Shown here one piece after another: positions 20,494 through 28,335 of a stretch of DNA of 45,700 bases. Source of the stretch: Clostridiales bacterium. GTDB taxonomy: Bacteria; Bacillota; Clostridia; Oscillospirales; Oscillospiraceae. The stretch spans positions 1-45,700 of the forward strand of contig JALFVN010000021.1 in the NCBI GenBank assembly GCA_022787565.1, read 5' to 3'. The position numbers were made by a program, and so were the translations under genes. A model generated the notes under the pieces. That model saw only the letters and a program-made list of their open reading frames with translations, ran no database searches and was not told the DNA's origin. Numbering within the stretch: the first letter of the stretch is position 1; each line of letters begins with the position of its first letter.

Positions 20494-21347
20494 CTGCCCG
20501 CCTCCTTTGCCCGAATCACGGCGGCCTTCAGCTGCTCGTGGGTGTAGATGGAGCCCTCCAGCGCTACGCCCCGCTTCCGCAGCGCCACGGCGATGGCGGC
20601 TGCGTGGGGGATGCTGAGGCCGATGGCGCTCAGTTCCTCGGGTTTGGAAAATACCTGCTCCGGCGTACCGTCCATGACGATGCCGCCGTGGTCAAAGACC
20701 ACAATGCGGTCGGCAAGCCGGGCCGCGTCGTCCATGTTGTGGCTGACGATGATGACTGTGGAGCCGGTTTTTTCCCGATAGGCGCAGATATTGTCCAGAA
20801 TCTGCCGGCAGCCGGCAGGATCAAGCCCTGCGGTGGGCTCGTCCAGAATCAGCACCCCCGGGCGCATGGCGATAACGCCGGCGATGGCGATGCGGCGCTT
20901 CTGGCCGCCGGACAGCTCCAGCGGGGATTTTTCAAACAGCTCCTCGTCCACGCCCACAAAGCCCGCGGCTTCCCTGACCCGCTCGTCCACCTCTGCCTCG
21001 CTGAGCTTCATGTTCCTGGGGCCGAAGGCGATATCCCGGTACACCGTCTCCTCAAAGAGCTGGTATTCCGGGTACTGGAACACCAGACCCACCTGCCATT
21101 TAACATCCCGGCGGGTAAATTTGTCGGTATTGATGTCCTTCCCGGCCACATAGACCTTGCCCGAGCTGGGCGCCAGCAGCCCGTTCAGGTGCTGGATGAA
21201 GGTGGACTTGCCGGAACCGGTGTGGCCGATCAGCCCCACCAGCTGGCCCTGGGGAATGGTGATATTGATATGCTCAATTGCGGCTTTTTCAAAAGGAGTG
21301 CCTGCGCTGTAAACGTGGCACAGGTCCTCCACCCGTATTTCTGACAT
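20487..21347 (-). CDS. ecfA2: ECF transporter ATP-binding protein EcfA2
   Basis: 286 residues. Walker A is GHTGSGKSTF, the Q-loop sits in VFQYPEYQLFEETVYRDIAFGPRN, the signature is LSGGQKRRIAIAGV, Walker B is VLILDEPTAGLDP and the switch His is in VSHNMDD. It pairs with EcfA1 to power uptake of vitamins or metals. Second in the ecfA1-ecfA2-ecfT-truA series. Confidence 0.95.
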   Translation of the reverse strand: MSEIRVEDLCHVYSAGTPFEKAAIEHINITIPQGQLVGLIGHTGSGKSTFIQHLNGLLAPSSGKVYVAGKDINTDKFTRRDVKWQVGLVFQYPEYQLFEETVYRDIAFGPRNMKLSEAEVDERVREAAGFVGVDEELFEKSPLELSGGQKRRIAIAGVIAMRPGVLILDEPTAGLDPAGCRQILDNICAYREKTGSTVIIVSHNMDDAARLADRIVVFDHGGIVMDGTPEQVFSKPEELSAIGLSIPHAAAIAVALRKRGVALEGSIYTHEQLKAAVIRAKEAGRC

Positions 21348-21382
21348 GCTTTTTCTCTCCGATAAATCAGCTTATTTGCGGC

Positions 21383-22219
21383 TCATTCTCTGATGGCGGC
21401 GGCCACCGCGTCGGCACAGAGCTCCGTATCCAGAATATCCAGGGGCAATACGAAGCCCTCACGGTTCAGGTCGTACAGGAGCCTTGTGGTCTCCGGTACG
21501 GTGAGACCCTCGTTCTCCATCAGCTCAACCTGGGAAAACACCTGGGCGGGAGCGCCGTCGGCCACGATACGGCCGTTGGACATGACCACCAGCCGGTCGG
21601 CCCCTACGCACTCGTCCATGTGGTGGGTGATCAGCACAACGGTCATCCCCCGTTCCCGGCACAGCCGGGTGACGGTGGAGATGACCTCGCTGCGGCCCAT
21701 GGGATCCAGCATGGCGGTGGGCTCGTCCAGCACAATGATCTTCGGCTCCATGGCGATAACACCGGCGATGGCCACCCGCTGCTTCTGCCCGCCGGAGAGA
21801 AGGTGAGGGGCATGCTGGCGGTACTCATACATACCCACCTGCTTCAGCGCCGCGTCCACCCGCTGCCGGATCTCAGCCGGGGGAACGCCCAGATTTTCCG
21901 GGGCGAAGGCCACGTCGTCCTCCACCACATTGGCCACGATCTGGTTGTCCGGGTTCTGAAACACCATGCCCACCCTGCGGCGGATGTCGATGATCCGCTC
22001 CTCATCGGAAGTGGGGATGCCGTTTACGGTAACGCTCCCCTCATCCGGGACAAGAATGGCGTTCATGTGCTTGGCCAGCGTAGATTTTCCGGAGCCGTTG
22101 TGCCCCAGAACCGCCACAAAGCTGCCCTCTTCTATCTCCAGATCGATGCCGCAGAGACTCTCCGTCTCGTCGCCGGGATAGGTAAAATGTACGTTTTCAA
22201 AACGGATTACTGCACTCAA
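21383..22219 (-). CDS. ecfA1: ECF transporter ATP-binding protein EcfA1
   Basis: 278 residues. Walker A is GHNGSGKSTLAKHMN, the Q-loop VFQNPDNQIVANVVEDDVAF, the signature LLSGGQKQRVAIAGV, Walker B IIVLDEPTAMLDP and the switch ITHHMDE. First gene of the cluster; the gap upstream (22220-22523) holds repeats. 35 bases separate it from ecfA2. Confidence 0.95.
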   Translation of the reverse strand: MSAVIRFENVHFTYPGDETESLCGIDLEIEEGSFVAVLGHNGSGKSTLAKHMNAILVPDEGSVTVNGIPTSDEERIIDIRRRVGMVFQNPDNQIVANVVEDDVAFAPENLGVPPAEIRQRVDAALKQVGMYEYRQHAPHLLSGGQKQRVAIAGVIAMEPKIIVLDEPTAMLDPMGRSEVISTVTRLCRERGMTVVLITHHMDECVGADRLVVMSNGRIVADGAPAQVFSQVELMENEGLTVPETTRLLYDLNREGFVLPLDILDTELCADAVAAAIRE

Positions 22220-22523
22220 TTTCCTGTTTCCTTTCCATCTTTATGCGTTCGGCGAAAGCGCTATGGAGCAGACTTCTTTTGACATCGCAGTGGTCAGCGC
22301 TTGCCGCCTTGCCGCAATTGCCATTCCCGGGCCTGCTTTGCGACGGCCCGCCAATGGCGCGGCGGCGGAGAAAGCTGCCCGCCTTATTCAATGATCCCTC
22401 TTATACCGATTTGAAGCCCAGCGGAGCGGGTTCAAATCGGAAAGGAAGAAGGAGAGAGCGGATATAAAGCTTTCGCGGCCAGCGGAAGCGGCATGGAGCG
22501 AGCTTCTTCTGACGCTGCGGCGT
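22220..22523. other. Intergenic repeat patch
   Basis: 304 bases without a gene. It contains repeat D copy 2 (22298-22372). A hairpin CCGATTTGAA / TTCAAATCGG lies at about 22407-22441 and lacks a U-tract on either strand. Two related segments also occur: TATGGAGCAGACTTCTTTTG (22262 on) and CATGGAGCGAGCTTCTTCTG (22492 on), each followed by GAC...GTTCAGC or GTCAGC. The second runs into the 3' end of the methyltransferase gene. Confidence 0.6.
22298..22372 (-). repeat. Dispersed repeat family D, copy 2
   Basis: Reverse complement contains GGGCCGTCGCAAAGCAGGCC and GGCAATTGCGGCAAGGCGG, matching 5024-5090 in order and spacing. Confidence 0.7.
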
Positions 22524-23384
22524 TCAGCTTTCCCAGCGGCAGCTTGCCCCGCAGGGCAGAACCAGCCCGCTGTCCGTCACCGGCAGGCCCAGCTCCTGAC
22601 TTTCGGAGCGGCCGCCGAATTTTTTGGTAAAGATACTCTCCGTCACATAGCTGAGCACCGAGGCGGAAAGCCCGGTGGTGTAGGAATTGATCAGCACGAA
22701 AAGGGGATCGTCCGACAGTACCCCGGCACAGAGAGACACAAAGGGCCAGAGATTCTGCTCCAGCTTCCACACCTCGCCCCCCGGGCCCCGCCCGTAGGAA
22801 GGAGGATCCATGATGATGGCGTCGTAACGCCGGCCCCGGCGGATCTCCCGCTCCACAAACTTGGCGCAGTCGTCCACGATCCAGCGGATAGGCGCGTCGG
22901 AAAGGCCGGAAGAGGCGGCATTTTCTTTACCCCAGGCAACCATGCCCTTTGCCGCGTCCACATGGCAGACCTGGGCCCCGGCTCTGGCGCAGGCCACGGT
23001 GGCGGCGCCGGTATAGGCGAACAGGTTCAGCACGCTGATGGGACGGCCGGCGGCGCGGATTTTCCCCATGGCCCAGTCCCAGTTGGCGGCCTGCTCGGGG
23101 AAAAGACCGGTGTGCTTGAAATTCATGGGCTTTACGTTAAAGGTAAGCTCTCCGTAGCAGACCTGCCAGTTGGCGGGCAGTCTGCCCTTGTCCCAACTGC
23201 CTCCGCCGCTCTCGCTGCGGCGGTAGCGGGCGTCCCTGTCGTTCCAGTGGGGATTTTTCCTGGGTGTGTCCCAAATCGCCTGGGGGTCCGGGCGCACCAG
23301 GTAGTATTTTCCCCAACGTTCCAACTTTTCACCCCCGGAACAGTCCAGAAGCTCGAAATCCTGCCATTTATCTGCGATCCACAT
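22524..23384 (-). CDS. Class I SAM-dependent methyltransferase (RlmI/RlmK-like)
   Basis: 286 residues. The SAM-binding core begins VLNLFAYTGAATVACARAGA, with acidic motif II in VCHVDAAKGM, and the catalytic-face motif is IIMDPPSYGRGPGG. The layout resembles 23S rRNA m5C1962/m2G2069 methyltransferases of the RlmI/RlmK group. The N-terminal PUA-like part is short or absent, so the target is uncertain. The last codons overlap a repeat segment. Own promoter upstream. Confidence 0.85.
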   Translation of the reverse strand: MWIADKWQDFELLDCSGGEKLERWGKYYLVRPDPQAIWDTPRKNPHWNDRDARYRRSESGGGSWDKGRLPANWQVCYGELTFNVKPMNFKHTGLFPEQAANWDWAMGKIRAAGRPISVLNLFAYTGAATVACARAGAQVCHVDAAKGMVAWGKENAASSGLSDAPIRWIVDDCAKFVEREIRRGRRYDAIIMDPPSYGRGPGGEVWKLEQNLWPFVSLCAGVLSDDPLFVLINSYTTGLSASVLSYVTESIFTKKFGGRSESQELGLPVTDSGLVLPCGASCRWES

Positions 23385-23429
23385 AAGCTGACCTCAACAT
23401 TTTTCCATATTTACATATTAAGACACAAT

Positions 23430-23458
23430 ATTTTATCACTAAAACGCAGACGGGTCAA
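23430..23458 (-). promoter_or_regulatory. Promoter of the methyltransferase gene
   Basis: Minus strand TTGACC (23453-23458), 17-base spacer, TAAAAT (23430-23435), about 45 bases before the start. Confidence 0.75.
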
Positions 23459-23460
23459 CA

Positions 23461-23497
23461 AAAAAAGCAGAACTTCCGGGGCTTTCGGAAGTCCTGC
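23461..23497 (-). terminator. Intrinsic terminator (minus strand)
   Basis: Minus-strand stem GCAGGACTTCCG / CGGAAGTTCTGC followed by a long T-run. It would end transcription coming from the secreted-protein gene at 24105-24653, after the repeat patch. Confidence 0.8.
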
Positions 23498-23546
23498 TCA
23501 GGAGGGACAAAGCAAGGGCGCAAAGTATGCCTCACGGGGGGATGTT

Positions 23547-23726
23547 CAATGCCGCAACCCCGTCCTGTGTGCAGCATTTTACAATCCACCTGTCATTCTG
23601 AACCGCGCAGCGGTGAAGAATCCCGTGAACAGGACACCGAAGCCACAGAATACGGGATCCTTCACTCCGTTCAGGATGACAGAATATTTTTTTGCAGGCG
23701 GCCTGTGTTGGACATGGTCGGAAGCC
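23547..23726 (+). repeat. 180-base direct duplication, first copy (includes repeat A copy 4)
   Basis: From CAATGCCGCAACCCCGTCCT to CATGGTCGGAAGCC. Nearly identical to 23879-24056; I see only a handful of differences. Repeat A occupies 23591-23681. Confidence 0.92.
23591..23681 (+). repeat. Palindromic repeat family A, copy 4
   Basis: TGTCATTCTGAACCGCGCAG ... GAAGAATCCCGTGAACAG ... ACGGGATCCTTCACTCC ... CAGGATGACA. Good match to copies 5 and 6. Confidence 0.93.
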
Positions 23727-23740
23727 GATACTGCGGTAAT

Positions 23741-23765
23741 CGGGCGATTCGTGAATCGCCCCTAC
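23741..23765 (-). repeat. Palindromic repeat family B, copy 2
   Basis: CGGGCGATTCGTGAATCGCC then CCTAC; a perfect internal palindrome GGCGATTC / GAATCGCC with asymmetric ends. Same unit, opposite orientation, as 30363-30388. Confidence 0.88.
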
Positions 23766-23787
23766 GAATGGGTATCGGAGTACGGAA

Positions 23788-23813
23788 GTAGGGGCGCTTC
23801 ACGAAGCGCCCGC
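23788..23813 (+). repeat. Palindromic repeat family B, copy 3
   Basis: GTAGGGGCGCTTCACGAAGC then GCCCGC. The core differs from copy 2 in compensating positions (GCTTC / GAAGC), so the palindrome is kept while the sequence changes. Confidence 0.88.
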
Positions 23814-23878
23814 GTTGGATGCGGCCGGAAGCCAAAAAAGCGGTGGGAGCAAGCCCCCGCCCTGCAAGTCTCCCAAAA

Positions 23879-24056
23879 CAATGCTGCAATCCCGTCCTGT
23901 GTGCAGCATTTTACAATCCACCTGTCATTCTGAACCGCGCAGCGGTGAAGAATCCCGTGAACAGGACACCGAAGCCACAGAATACGGGATCCTTCACTCC
24001 GTTCAGGATGACAGAATTTTTTGGCATGCGGCCTGCGTTGGACATGGTCGGAAGCC
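23879..24056 (+). repeat. 180-base direct duplication, second copy (includes repeat A copy 5)
   Basis: From CAATGCTGCAATCCCGTCCT to CATGGTCGGAAGCC. Repeat A occupies 23923-24013. Offset from the first copy is about 331 bases. Confidence 0.92.
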
Positions 24057-24104
24057 AAAAAGCGGCGGGAGCAAGCCCTGCCCTGCGAGGATGCCGGAAC
24101 ACTG

Positions 24105-24653
24105 TCAGCCCGGGACGCGGTTTCCGTCCTGGTCGGTATATACGGCGGGGGCCATGCCGGAGACCAGCAGCACCATATCGTCGTAATTGGTTTCTGAACC
24201 TGACCGGGTATATACGGGGCGCAGCGTCAGCTCCTCGGAAAAGGTGCCGCTGACGGCAGTTGTTGGCATAGTGTAGTATAAGTAACCCCGCAGCTTTGCC
24301 ATCAGCATTTCCCCGTTTTCCACCTTGCCCAGGGGCACGCTGTTGACAAAAACGCCGTCCAGCAGCGCAATACCGCTGACGGAATCCAATACCGCGCCGC
24401 TGAGCTCCGCCGCGCTGCCCGAGGGCGGACGCAGGGACAGTCCACAGCCCGTTTTCACAACCGGCAGGGAAGCTTCTCCTGCCAGAATCTCCTCAGCGGC
24501 CTTTTCCGCCGCCAGCAGGCCCCGGTCATGGACCCAGGGGGAATAGCTGCCCTCCGCCTGTTCTCCGTTGATACTGACCCGGCAGACCAGATGGGTGTTG
24601 GCCAGCAGCCCCAGCAGCAGGGCAAAAGCCCCTAAAGTGACCTTCTTCCACAT
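24105..24653 (-). CDS. Secreted or membrane-anchored protein of unknown function
   Basis: 182 residues from the ATG at 24653, which has AGGAGG 10 bases upstream; the longer reading starts before that site. The N-terminus MWKKVTLGAFALLLGLLANT is a signal peptide or anchor. The rest is a small extracytoplasmic region rich in G, S and V, with no motif I recognise; short pieces such as VFVNSVPLGKVENGEMLMAKL recall the N-terminal strand repeats of clostridial M23 peptidases, but no peptidase domain follows. Divergent from padR. Confidence 0.6.
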   Translation of the reverse strand: MWKKVTLGAFALLLGLLANTHLVCRVSINGEQAEGSYSPWVHDRGLLAAEKAAEEILAGEASLPVVKTGCGLSLRPPSGSAAELSGAVLDSVSGIALLDGVFVNSVPLGKVENGEMLMAKLRGYLYYTMPTTAVSGTFSEELTLRPVYTRSGSETNYDDMVLLVSGMAPAVYTDQDGNRVPG

Positions 24654-24753
24654 TGTGTCACCACCTCCTGAGGTTAACATAATACAATGAACAGCGCCCG
24701 TCAACCACTTCGGCAAAAGAAGTCAGAACAAAATTAAATTCGCAAAATTTCTG

Positions 24754-24784
24754 TTGACAACATATACTATGCAATGTATAGTAT
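24754..24784 (+). promoter_or_regulatory. padR promoter with overlapping operator palindrome
   Basis: TTGACA (24754-24759), 17-base spacer, TATAGT (24777-24782). A palindrome ATACTAT-N7-ATAGTAT (24764-24784) covers the spacer and the -10 box. Such a site is the expected target of PadR autorepression. Confidence 0.88.
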
Positions 24785-24806
24785 TATGCGAAAGGGGGTA
24801 TTGGAA

Positions 24807-25133
24807 ATGCTGGACGCCCAGATGAGGCGGGGCTTTTTGGAAATCTGCGTCCTGGCCGCGCTGGCCAGAGAGGATTCCTACGGCTATAAGATCGTCAAGG
24901 ACATGTCCGCCTGCGTCAGCGTGACGGAATCCACGCTGTATCCCATCCTGCGCCGTCTGGAGAGCGCGGGGAGCCTGAGCGTATACTCAGTGGAGCACAA
25001 CGGCAGGCTGCGGAAGATCTACCACATCACCCCCAAGGGCGAAGAACAGTTGAAGGACTTTGTGGACGACTGGGGAGAGATCGCCGCCATGTACGAATTT
25101 ATCAAAGGGGGACTTGAACATGAACAAGTCTGA
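24807..25133 (+). CDS. PadR-family transcriptional regulator
   Basis: 108 residues from the ATG at 24807, chosen because AAAGGGGG lies just upstream; an earlier in-frame ATG overlaps the promoter. The winged helix-turn-helix is seen in RRGFLEICVLAALAREDSYG, STLYPILRRLESAG and RKIYHITPKGEEQL. PadR repressors usually bind ligands and control adjacent membrane-protein genes and themselves. The stop overlaps the DUF1700 start by 14 nt. Confidence 0.93.
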   Translation: MLDAQMRRGFLEICVLAALAREDSYGYKIVKDMSACVSVTESTLYPILRRLESAGSLSVYSVEHNGRLRKIYHITPKGEEQLKDFVDDWGEIAAMYEFIKGGLEHEQV

Positions 25134-25707
25134 ATTTTTAGACAGCCTTCGCGCCGGTCTGAGCCAGCTTCCGGCGGCGGAGCGGGAGCAGAACATTGCC
25201 TATTATGAAGAGCTTTTCAGCGATATGCAGGAGGAAGGCATGAGCGAGGAGGAGGCCGCCGCCCATCTGGTCGACCCGGAGCAGATCGCCCGGGAGATCC
25301 TGGCCGAACAGCCCCTGCCTCTGCTGGTGAAAAGCCGGGTGCGCCCCTCCGGGGGCTGGACGGCTCTGAGCGTCACGCTGATCGTCCTGGGCTCTCCCGT
25401 GTGGCTGCCTTTGCTGATCGCTCTGGCGGCGGTGCTGCTCAGTGTATTGGTGGTGGTCTGGGCGCTGATTTTGTCGGTGCTGGCTGTAGCGCTGGCCGCC
25501 GGAGTCTCCGCGGTGGCGCTGGTACTGGCGGCTGTCTTCGGTTATCTGAACATACCCGGGTATCTGATGTTGGGGCTCGTGCTGATCTGCGTCGGACTCT
25601 GCCTGCTCACCGGCCTGCTGGCGGCGGCCCTGTGCCGGGCTGCGGTCCGGGGCGGAAAGTGGCTCTGGCGGGAGATCAAAAAGCTGTTTATCAAAAAGGA
25701 GCGCTGA
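25120..25707 (+). CDS. DUF1700 family membrane protein
   Basis: 195 residues from the ATG inside the end of padR (GGGGG 8 bases upstream). The N-terminal helical domain MNKSEFLDSLRAGLSQLPAA then YYEELFSDMQEEGMSEEEAA and LVDPEQIAREILAE is the DUF1700/HAAS-type signature. Three or four long hydrophobic segments follow (from about residue 78). Such proteins sit between PadR regulators and DUF4097 proteins in envelope-stress operons; the function is not defined biochemically. Confidence 0.9.
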   Translation: MNKSEFLDSLRAGLSQLPAAEREQNIAYYEELFSDMQEEGMSEEEAAAHLVDPEQIAREILAEQPLPLLVKSRVRPSGGWTALSVTLIVLGSPVWLPLLIALAAVLLSVLVVVWALILSVLAVALAAGVSAVALVLAAVFGYLNIPGYLMLGLVLICVGLCLLTGLLAAALCRAAVRGGKWLWREIKKLFIKKER

Positions 25708-25710
25708 AAA

Positions 25711-26673
25711 ATGAAAAAAAGCACGCGTTTTGTCGTCCTTACGGCCTGCGGGCTGATTTTGGCCGGGCTTCTCCTCTGCAACGTCGCCATGGCCAGGGGC
25801 GCGGATATCCTGCAGATGATGAAAAACGGGGACTTTTCCCTCCATTCCGGAGACCTGAATCTGGGCCAGGGCATCAGCGTCGCCAACGGTCAGTACGGCG
25901 GGAACGACAGCTACACCGTCTGCACCGGCGGAGAAGCGCAGTTCTCTGCGGCAAAGGTGGAGCGGCTGGACATCGGTTGGATCGCTGGCAATGTGGAGAT
26001 ATCCGTTTATGACGGGGATGAGATAAAGGTGACGGAGAGCGCCTCCCGTCCCCTTGAAGAGAACGAAAAACTGCGCTGGAGGCTGGAGGACGGGGTCCTG
26101 TGCCTGCGCTACTGCGCGCCGGGCCTGTGCAATATGCAGGAAAAATCTTTGGCGGTGCTGATCCCCGAAAGTCTCTGTCTTGAGAAACTGGAGGTGGACG
26201 TCATCTCCGCGGAGCTGACGCTGGACGCCCTGACCGTCAGCGGAGAGGTCAGTTTCGACAGCGTGTCCGGCGGCGTCCGGGCCCGCATGCTTTCCTGCGA
26301 GCGTCTCTCTGTCAGCACCGTGTCCGGGCAAGGAGAGATCGGCGGCAGCATGGAAAGACTCCGTTATTCCTCCACCAGCGGCGGTATGCAGGCGGATGGA
26401 TTGCCGGAGGGCTGCGAGGTGGAGACGGATACGGTCTCCGGGAATATGGAGCTGCGCTTCGAAGGCTGTCCCGGGAACATTGAGGCGGACAGCACCTCAG
26501 GAAGCGTCAGGATATATCTCCCGGATGATGTGGGTTTTGCGCTGGACTACGACAGTGTGTCCGGTGACCTGGACTGCGATTTCCCCTATCTGAAGGGGGT
26601 ATACGGCGGCGAAGTCCGCTTTGAAATGGACATCAGCACCACCAGCGGCGATTTGAATATCCATAAAAACTGA
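25711..26673 (+). CDS. DUF4097 beta-strand-repeat protein, membrane anchored
   Basis: 320 residues. N-terminal signal/anchor (about 6-28), then an extracytoplasmic right-handed beta-repeat domain with recurring V-S-G and T-S-G turns (SGEVSFDSVSGGV, SVSTVSGQGEI, STSGGMQADG, DSVSGDLDCDF, STTSGDLNI). DUF4097 proteins occur with PadR/DUF1700 partners and in LiaFSR-like cell-envelope responses. It starts 4 bases after the DUF1700 stop; ends the operon before a terminator. Confidence 0.9.
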   Translation: MKKSTRFVVLTACGLILAGLLLCNVAMARGADILQMMKNGDFSLHSGDLNLGQGISVANGQYGGNDSYTVCTGGEAQFSAAKVERLDIGWIAGNVEISVYDGDEIKVTESASRPLEENEKLRWRLEDGVLCLRYCAPGLCNMQEKSLAVLIPESLCLEKLEVDVISAELTLDALTVSGEVSFDSVSGGVRARMLSCERLSVSTVSGQGEIGGSMERLRYSSTSGGMQADGLPEGCEVETDTVSGNMELRFEGCPGNIEADSTSGSVRIYLPDDVGFALDYDSVSGDLDCDFPYLKGVYGGEVRFEMDISTTSGDLNIHKN

Positions 26674-26715
26674 GCGCCGCGGGGACAGTAAAATAAAAAG
26701 GAATAAAAAATAAGG

Positions 26716-26752
26716 AAGAGTGAAGAGGCGTCTGTTCTGCCTCTTCACTCTT
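26716..26752 (+). terminator. Terminator hairpin of the padR operon
   Basis: A perfect 14-bp stem AAGAGTGAAGAGGC / GCCTCTTCACTCTT with a 9-nt loop, followed by TGCTGCTT, a weak U-tract. Located 43 bases after the DUF4097 stop. Confidence 0.75.
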
Positions 26753-26798
26753 TGCTGCTTTGACCGACTTCCGACCGTATGCCGCAGATGAAGCTTGA

Positions 26799-26887
26799 TG
26801 TCATTCTGAACCGCGCAGCGGTGAAGAATCCCGTAAATAGAACAACCTGCGTTACCATACGGGATCCTTCGCTGCGCTCAGGATGAC
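26799..26887 (+). repeat. Palindromic repeat family A, copy 6
   Basis: TGTCATTCTGAACCGCGCAG ... GAAGAATCCCGTAAATAG ... ACGGGATCCTTCGCTGCG ... CAGGATGAC. It lies between convergent units (padR operon and the SSB-like gene), as does copy 3. Confidence 0.92.
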
Positions 26888-26897
26888 GGCCTGTGTT

Positions 26898-27518
26898 TTA
26901 TACCGTCTCCGGCACGCACTCCTCAATCTCCGTCACCGACACCTCGAAGGCGGTTTTTTCCGCAGCGCCCTGTTCGGTGACTTTTATGTACCGGCGGCTC
27001 TGGATCCGGCCCTCCAGACACACTACCGTGCCCACGGTCCAGAGGGCCGCGTCTCTGGCCCGGGAGCCCCAGCAGATACAGGGCAGGTAGTCCGAGCGGC
27101 CGTAATGCCGGTTCACGGCCAGCATTAGATCGCAGATATCCCGGCCCATGGGCGTGCAGCGCAGATTGGGCGCCTTGCAGAGCGTCCCCCGAAGGCGCAC
27201 TAAATTGCTGTCCTCCTCGTCACAGAAAAACAGCTCCCGGGCAAACACCGTGATCACCAGCTTTGCCCCTTCCCCATGGCGGTTATTGAAGGTGCGCAGT
27301 TCCCCGACGACGCAGAGCTTCTCCTGCTCCCCCGGCTCCAGCGCCGCCAGCTGCTCCTGCCGGATCACCACGTTTACCCGGTCAAGATTGCCGGACAGAC
27401 GGCTGATCTCCAGAGGGAAAGTGAAAAACTGCTGCCCCCGGCTTGCATGGGAGTAAACGGGGCTTCCGGCCATGTGCCCGCAAAGCCGCGTGTAGTTGTT
27501 CTCGTTATTCATGTCCAT
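26898..27518 (-). CDS. Single-stranded-DNA-binding (SSB-like) protein with two OB folds
   Basis: 206 residues. Two consecutive SSB-like segments are visible: residues about 8-95 (YTRLCGHMAGSPVYSHASRG, then FFTFPLEISRLSG and KLCVVGELRTFNN) and about 103-198 (SNLVRLRGTLCKAPNLRCTP, then ICDLMLAVNRHYGRSDYLPC and VCLEGRIQSRRY). The second matches classical SSB best. There is no acidic SSB C-terminal tip. Likely an auxiliary ssDNA-binding protein; a single-gene unit. Confidence 0.8.
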   Translation of the reverse strand: MDMNNENNYTRLCGHMAGSPVYSHASRGQQFFTFPLEISRLSGNLDRVNVVIRQEQLAALEPGEQEKLCVVGELRTFNNRHGEGAKLVITVFARELFFCDEEDSNLVRLRGTLCKAPNLRCTPMGRDICDLMLAVNRHYGRSDYLPCICWGSRARDAALWTVGTVVCLEGRIQSRRYIKVTEQGAAEKTAFEVSVTEIEECVPETV

Positions 27519-27570
27519 GACTGGCTCCGTCCTTTTCGTTGAGATACTTAACTCTATTCACAAGCCATAC

Positions 27571-27599
27571 TTGAATATGACCGGGAAAAAAGATATAAT
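27571..27599 (+). promoter_or_regulatory. deoC promoter
   Basis: TTGAAT (27571-27576), 17-base spacer, consensus TATAAT (27594-27599), about 30 bases before the start codon. Confidence 0.85.
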
Positions 27600-27628
27600 G
27601 GTCCCATAACGAAAAAAGGAGCACCAAT

Positions 27629-28312
27629 ATGGAATTAAAAGAAATACTTGAAAAATGCGACCACACCCTGCTGAGAGTGGACTGCACCAGCGCCGAGATC
27701 CGCGCTCTCTGCGACCAGGGCATCAAATACAACTGCGCCAGCGTCTGCATTCCGCCTGCCCATGTGGCCGGGGCCAAGCGCTATGTGGGCGACAGACTGA
27801 AGATCTGCACCGTCATCGGTTTTCCCAACGGCTACATGACTTCCGCGGCAAAGGCTTTTGAGGCTGCCGACGCCATCAGAAACGGCGCGGATGAGATCGA
27901 CATGGTCATCAACCTGTCCATGGTGAAGGACGGCTGCTGGCAGGACGTGGAGAAGGACATTATGGCCGTGCGTGAGGCCACCCGGGGCCATATCCTGAAG
28001 GTCATTATCGAGTGCTGCCTGCTGACCGACGTGGAAAAAATCCGTATGTGCCAGATCGTCTCCCGCTGTGGCGCGGACTACATCAAGACCTCCACCGGCT
28101 TTTCCAAGGGCGGCGCCACCCGGGAGGACGTAAAGCTCATGCGGGAAAACTGCCCGGAGAGTGTAAAGGTCAAGGCTGCCGGCGGAATCTCCTCTCTGCA
28201 GGACGCGGAGGACTTCATTAATCTGGGCGCTGACCGTCTGGGCACCAGCCGCATCGTGAAGGCTGCCATGGAGTTGGAAAACGCTGAGGGCGCCCCGGAG
28301 GAAAATTACTGA
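27629..28312 (+). CDS. deoC: Deoxyribose-phosphate aldolase
   Basis: 227 residues. DeoC splits 2-deoxyribose-5-phosphate into acetaldehyde and glyceraldehyde-3-phosphate in nucleoside breakdown. The Schiff-base lysine is in DYIKTSTGFSKGGAT (about residue 153), with the second lysine in VKVKAAGGIS and the aspartate in GADEIDMVINLSMVKDG. Slightly divergent at the start (CDHTLLRVDCT instead of the usual DHTLL). AAAGGAG upstream; own promoter. Confidence 0.96.
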   Translation: MELKEILEKCDHTLLRVDCTSAEIRALCDQGIKYNCASVCIPPAHVAGAKRYVGDRLKICTVIGFPNGYMTSAAKAFEAADAIRNGADEIDMVINLSMVKDGCWQDVEKDIMAVREATRGHILKVIIECCLLTDVEKIRMCQIVSRCGADYIKTSTGFSKGGATREDVKLMRENCPESVKVKAAGGISSLQDAEDFINLGADRLGTSRIVKAAMELENAEGAPEENY

Positions 28313-28335
28313 CTTTCTCCTGCGGGGAAGCCGCT

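Larger units (their letters stand above)
23498..24104. other. Repeat-dense intergenic island
   Basis: About 600 bases with no gene. It is a mosaic: a 180-base direct duplication (23547-23726 and 23879-24056), each copy containing repeat A; two copies of repeat B (23741-23765 and 23788-23813); and three copies of a GTTGGA...CGGAAGCC unit (23707, 23813, 24037), two of which continue into GCGGNGGGAGCAAGCCC. Confidence 0.85.

Noticed and set aside
22407-22441. CCGATTTGAA / TTCAAATCGG hairpin and GGTTCAAATC as a possible tRNA fragment
   Set aside because: No cloverleaf can be built around it; it is only a hairpin within repeat-rich DNA.
23547-24056. CRISPR array
   Set aside because: The repeat units are about 90 bases or longer, number only two here, and are irregularly spaced with palindromic ends; no cas genes are present.
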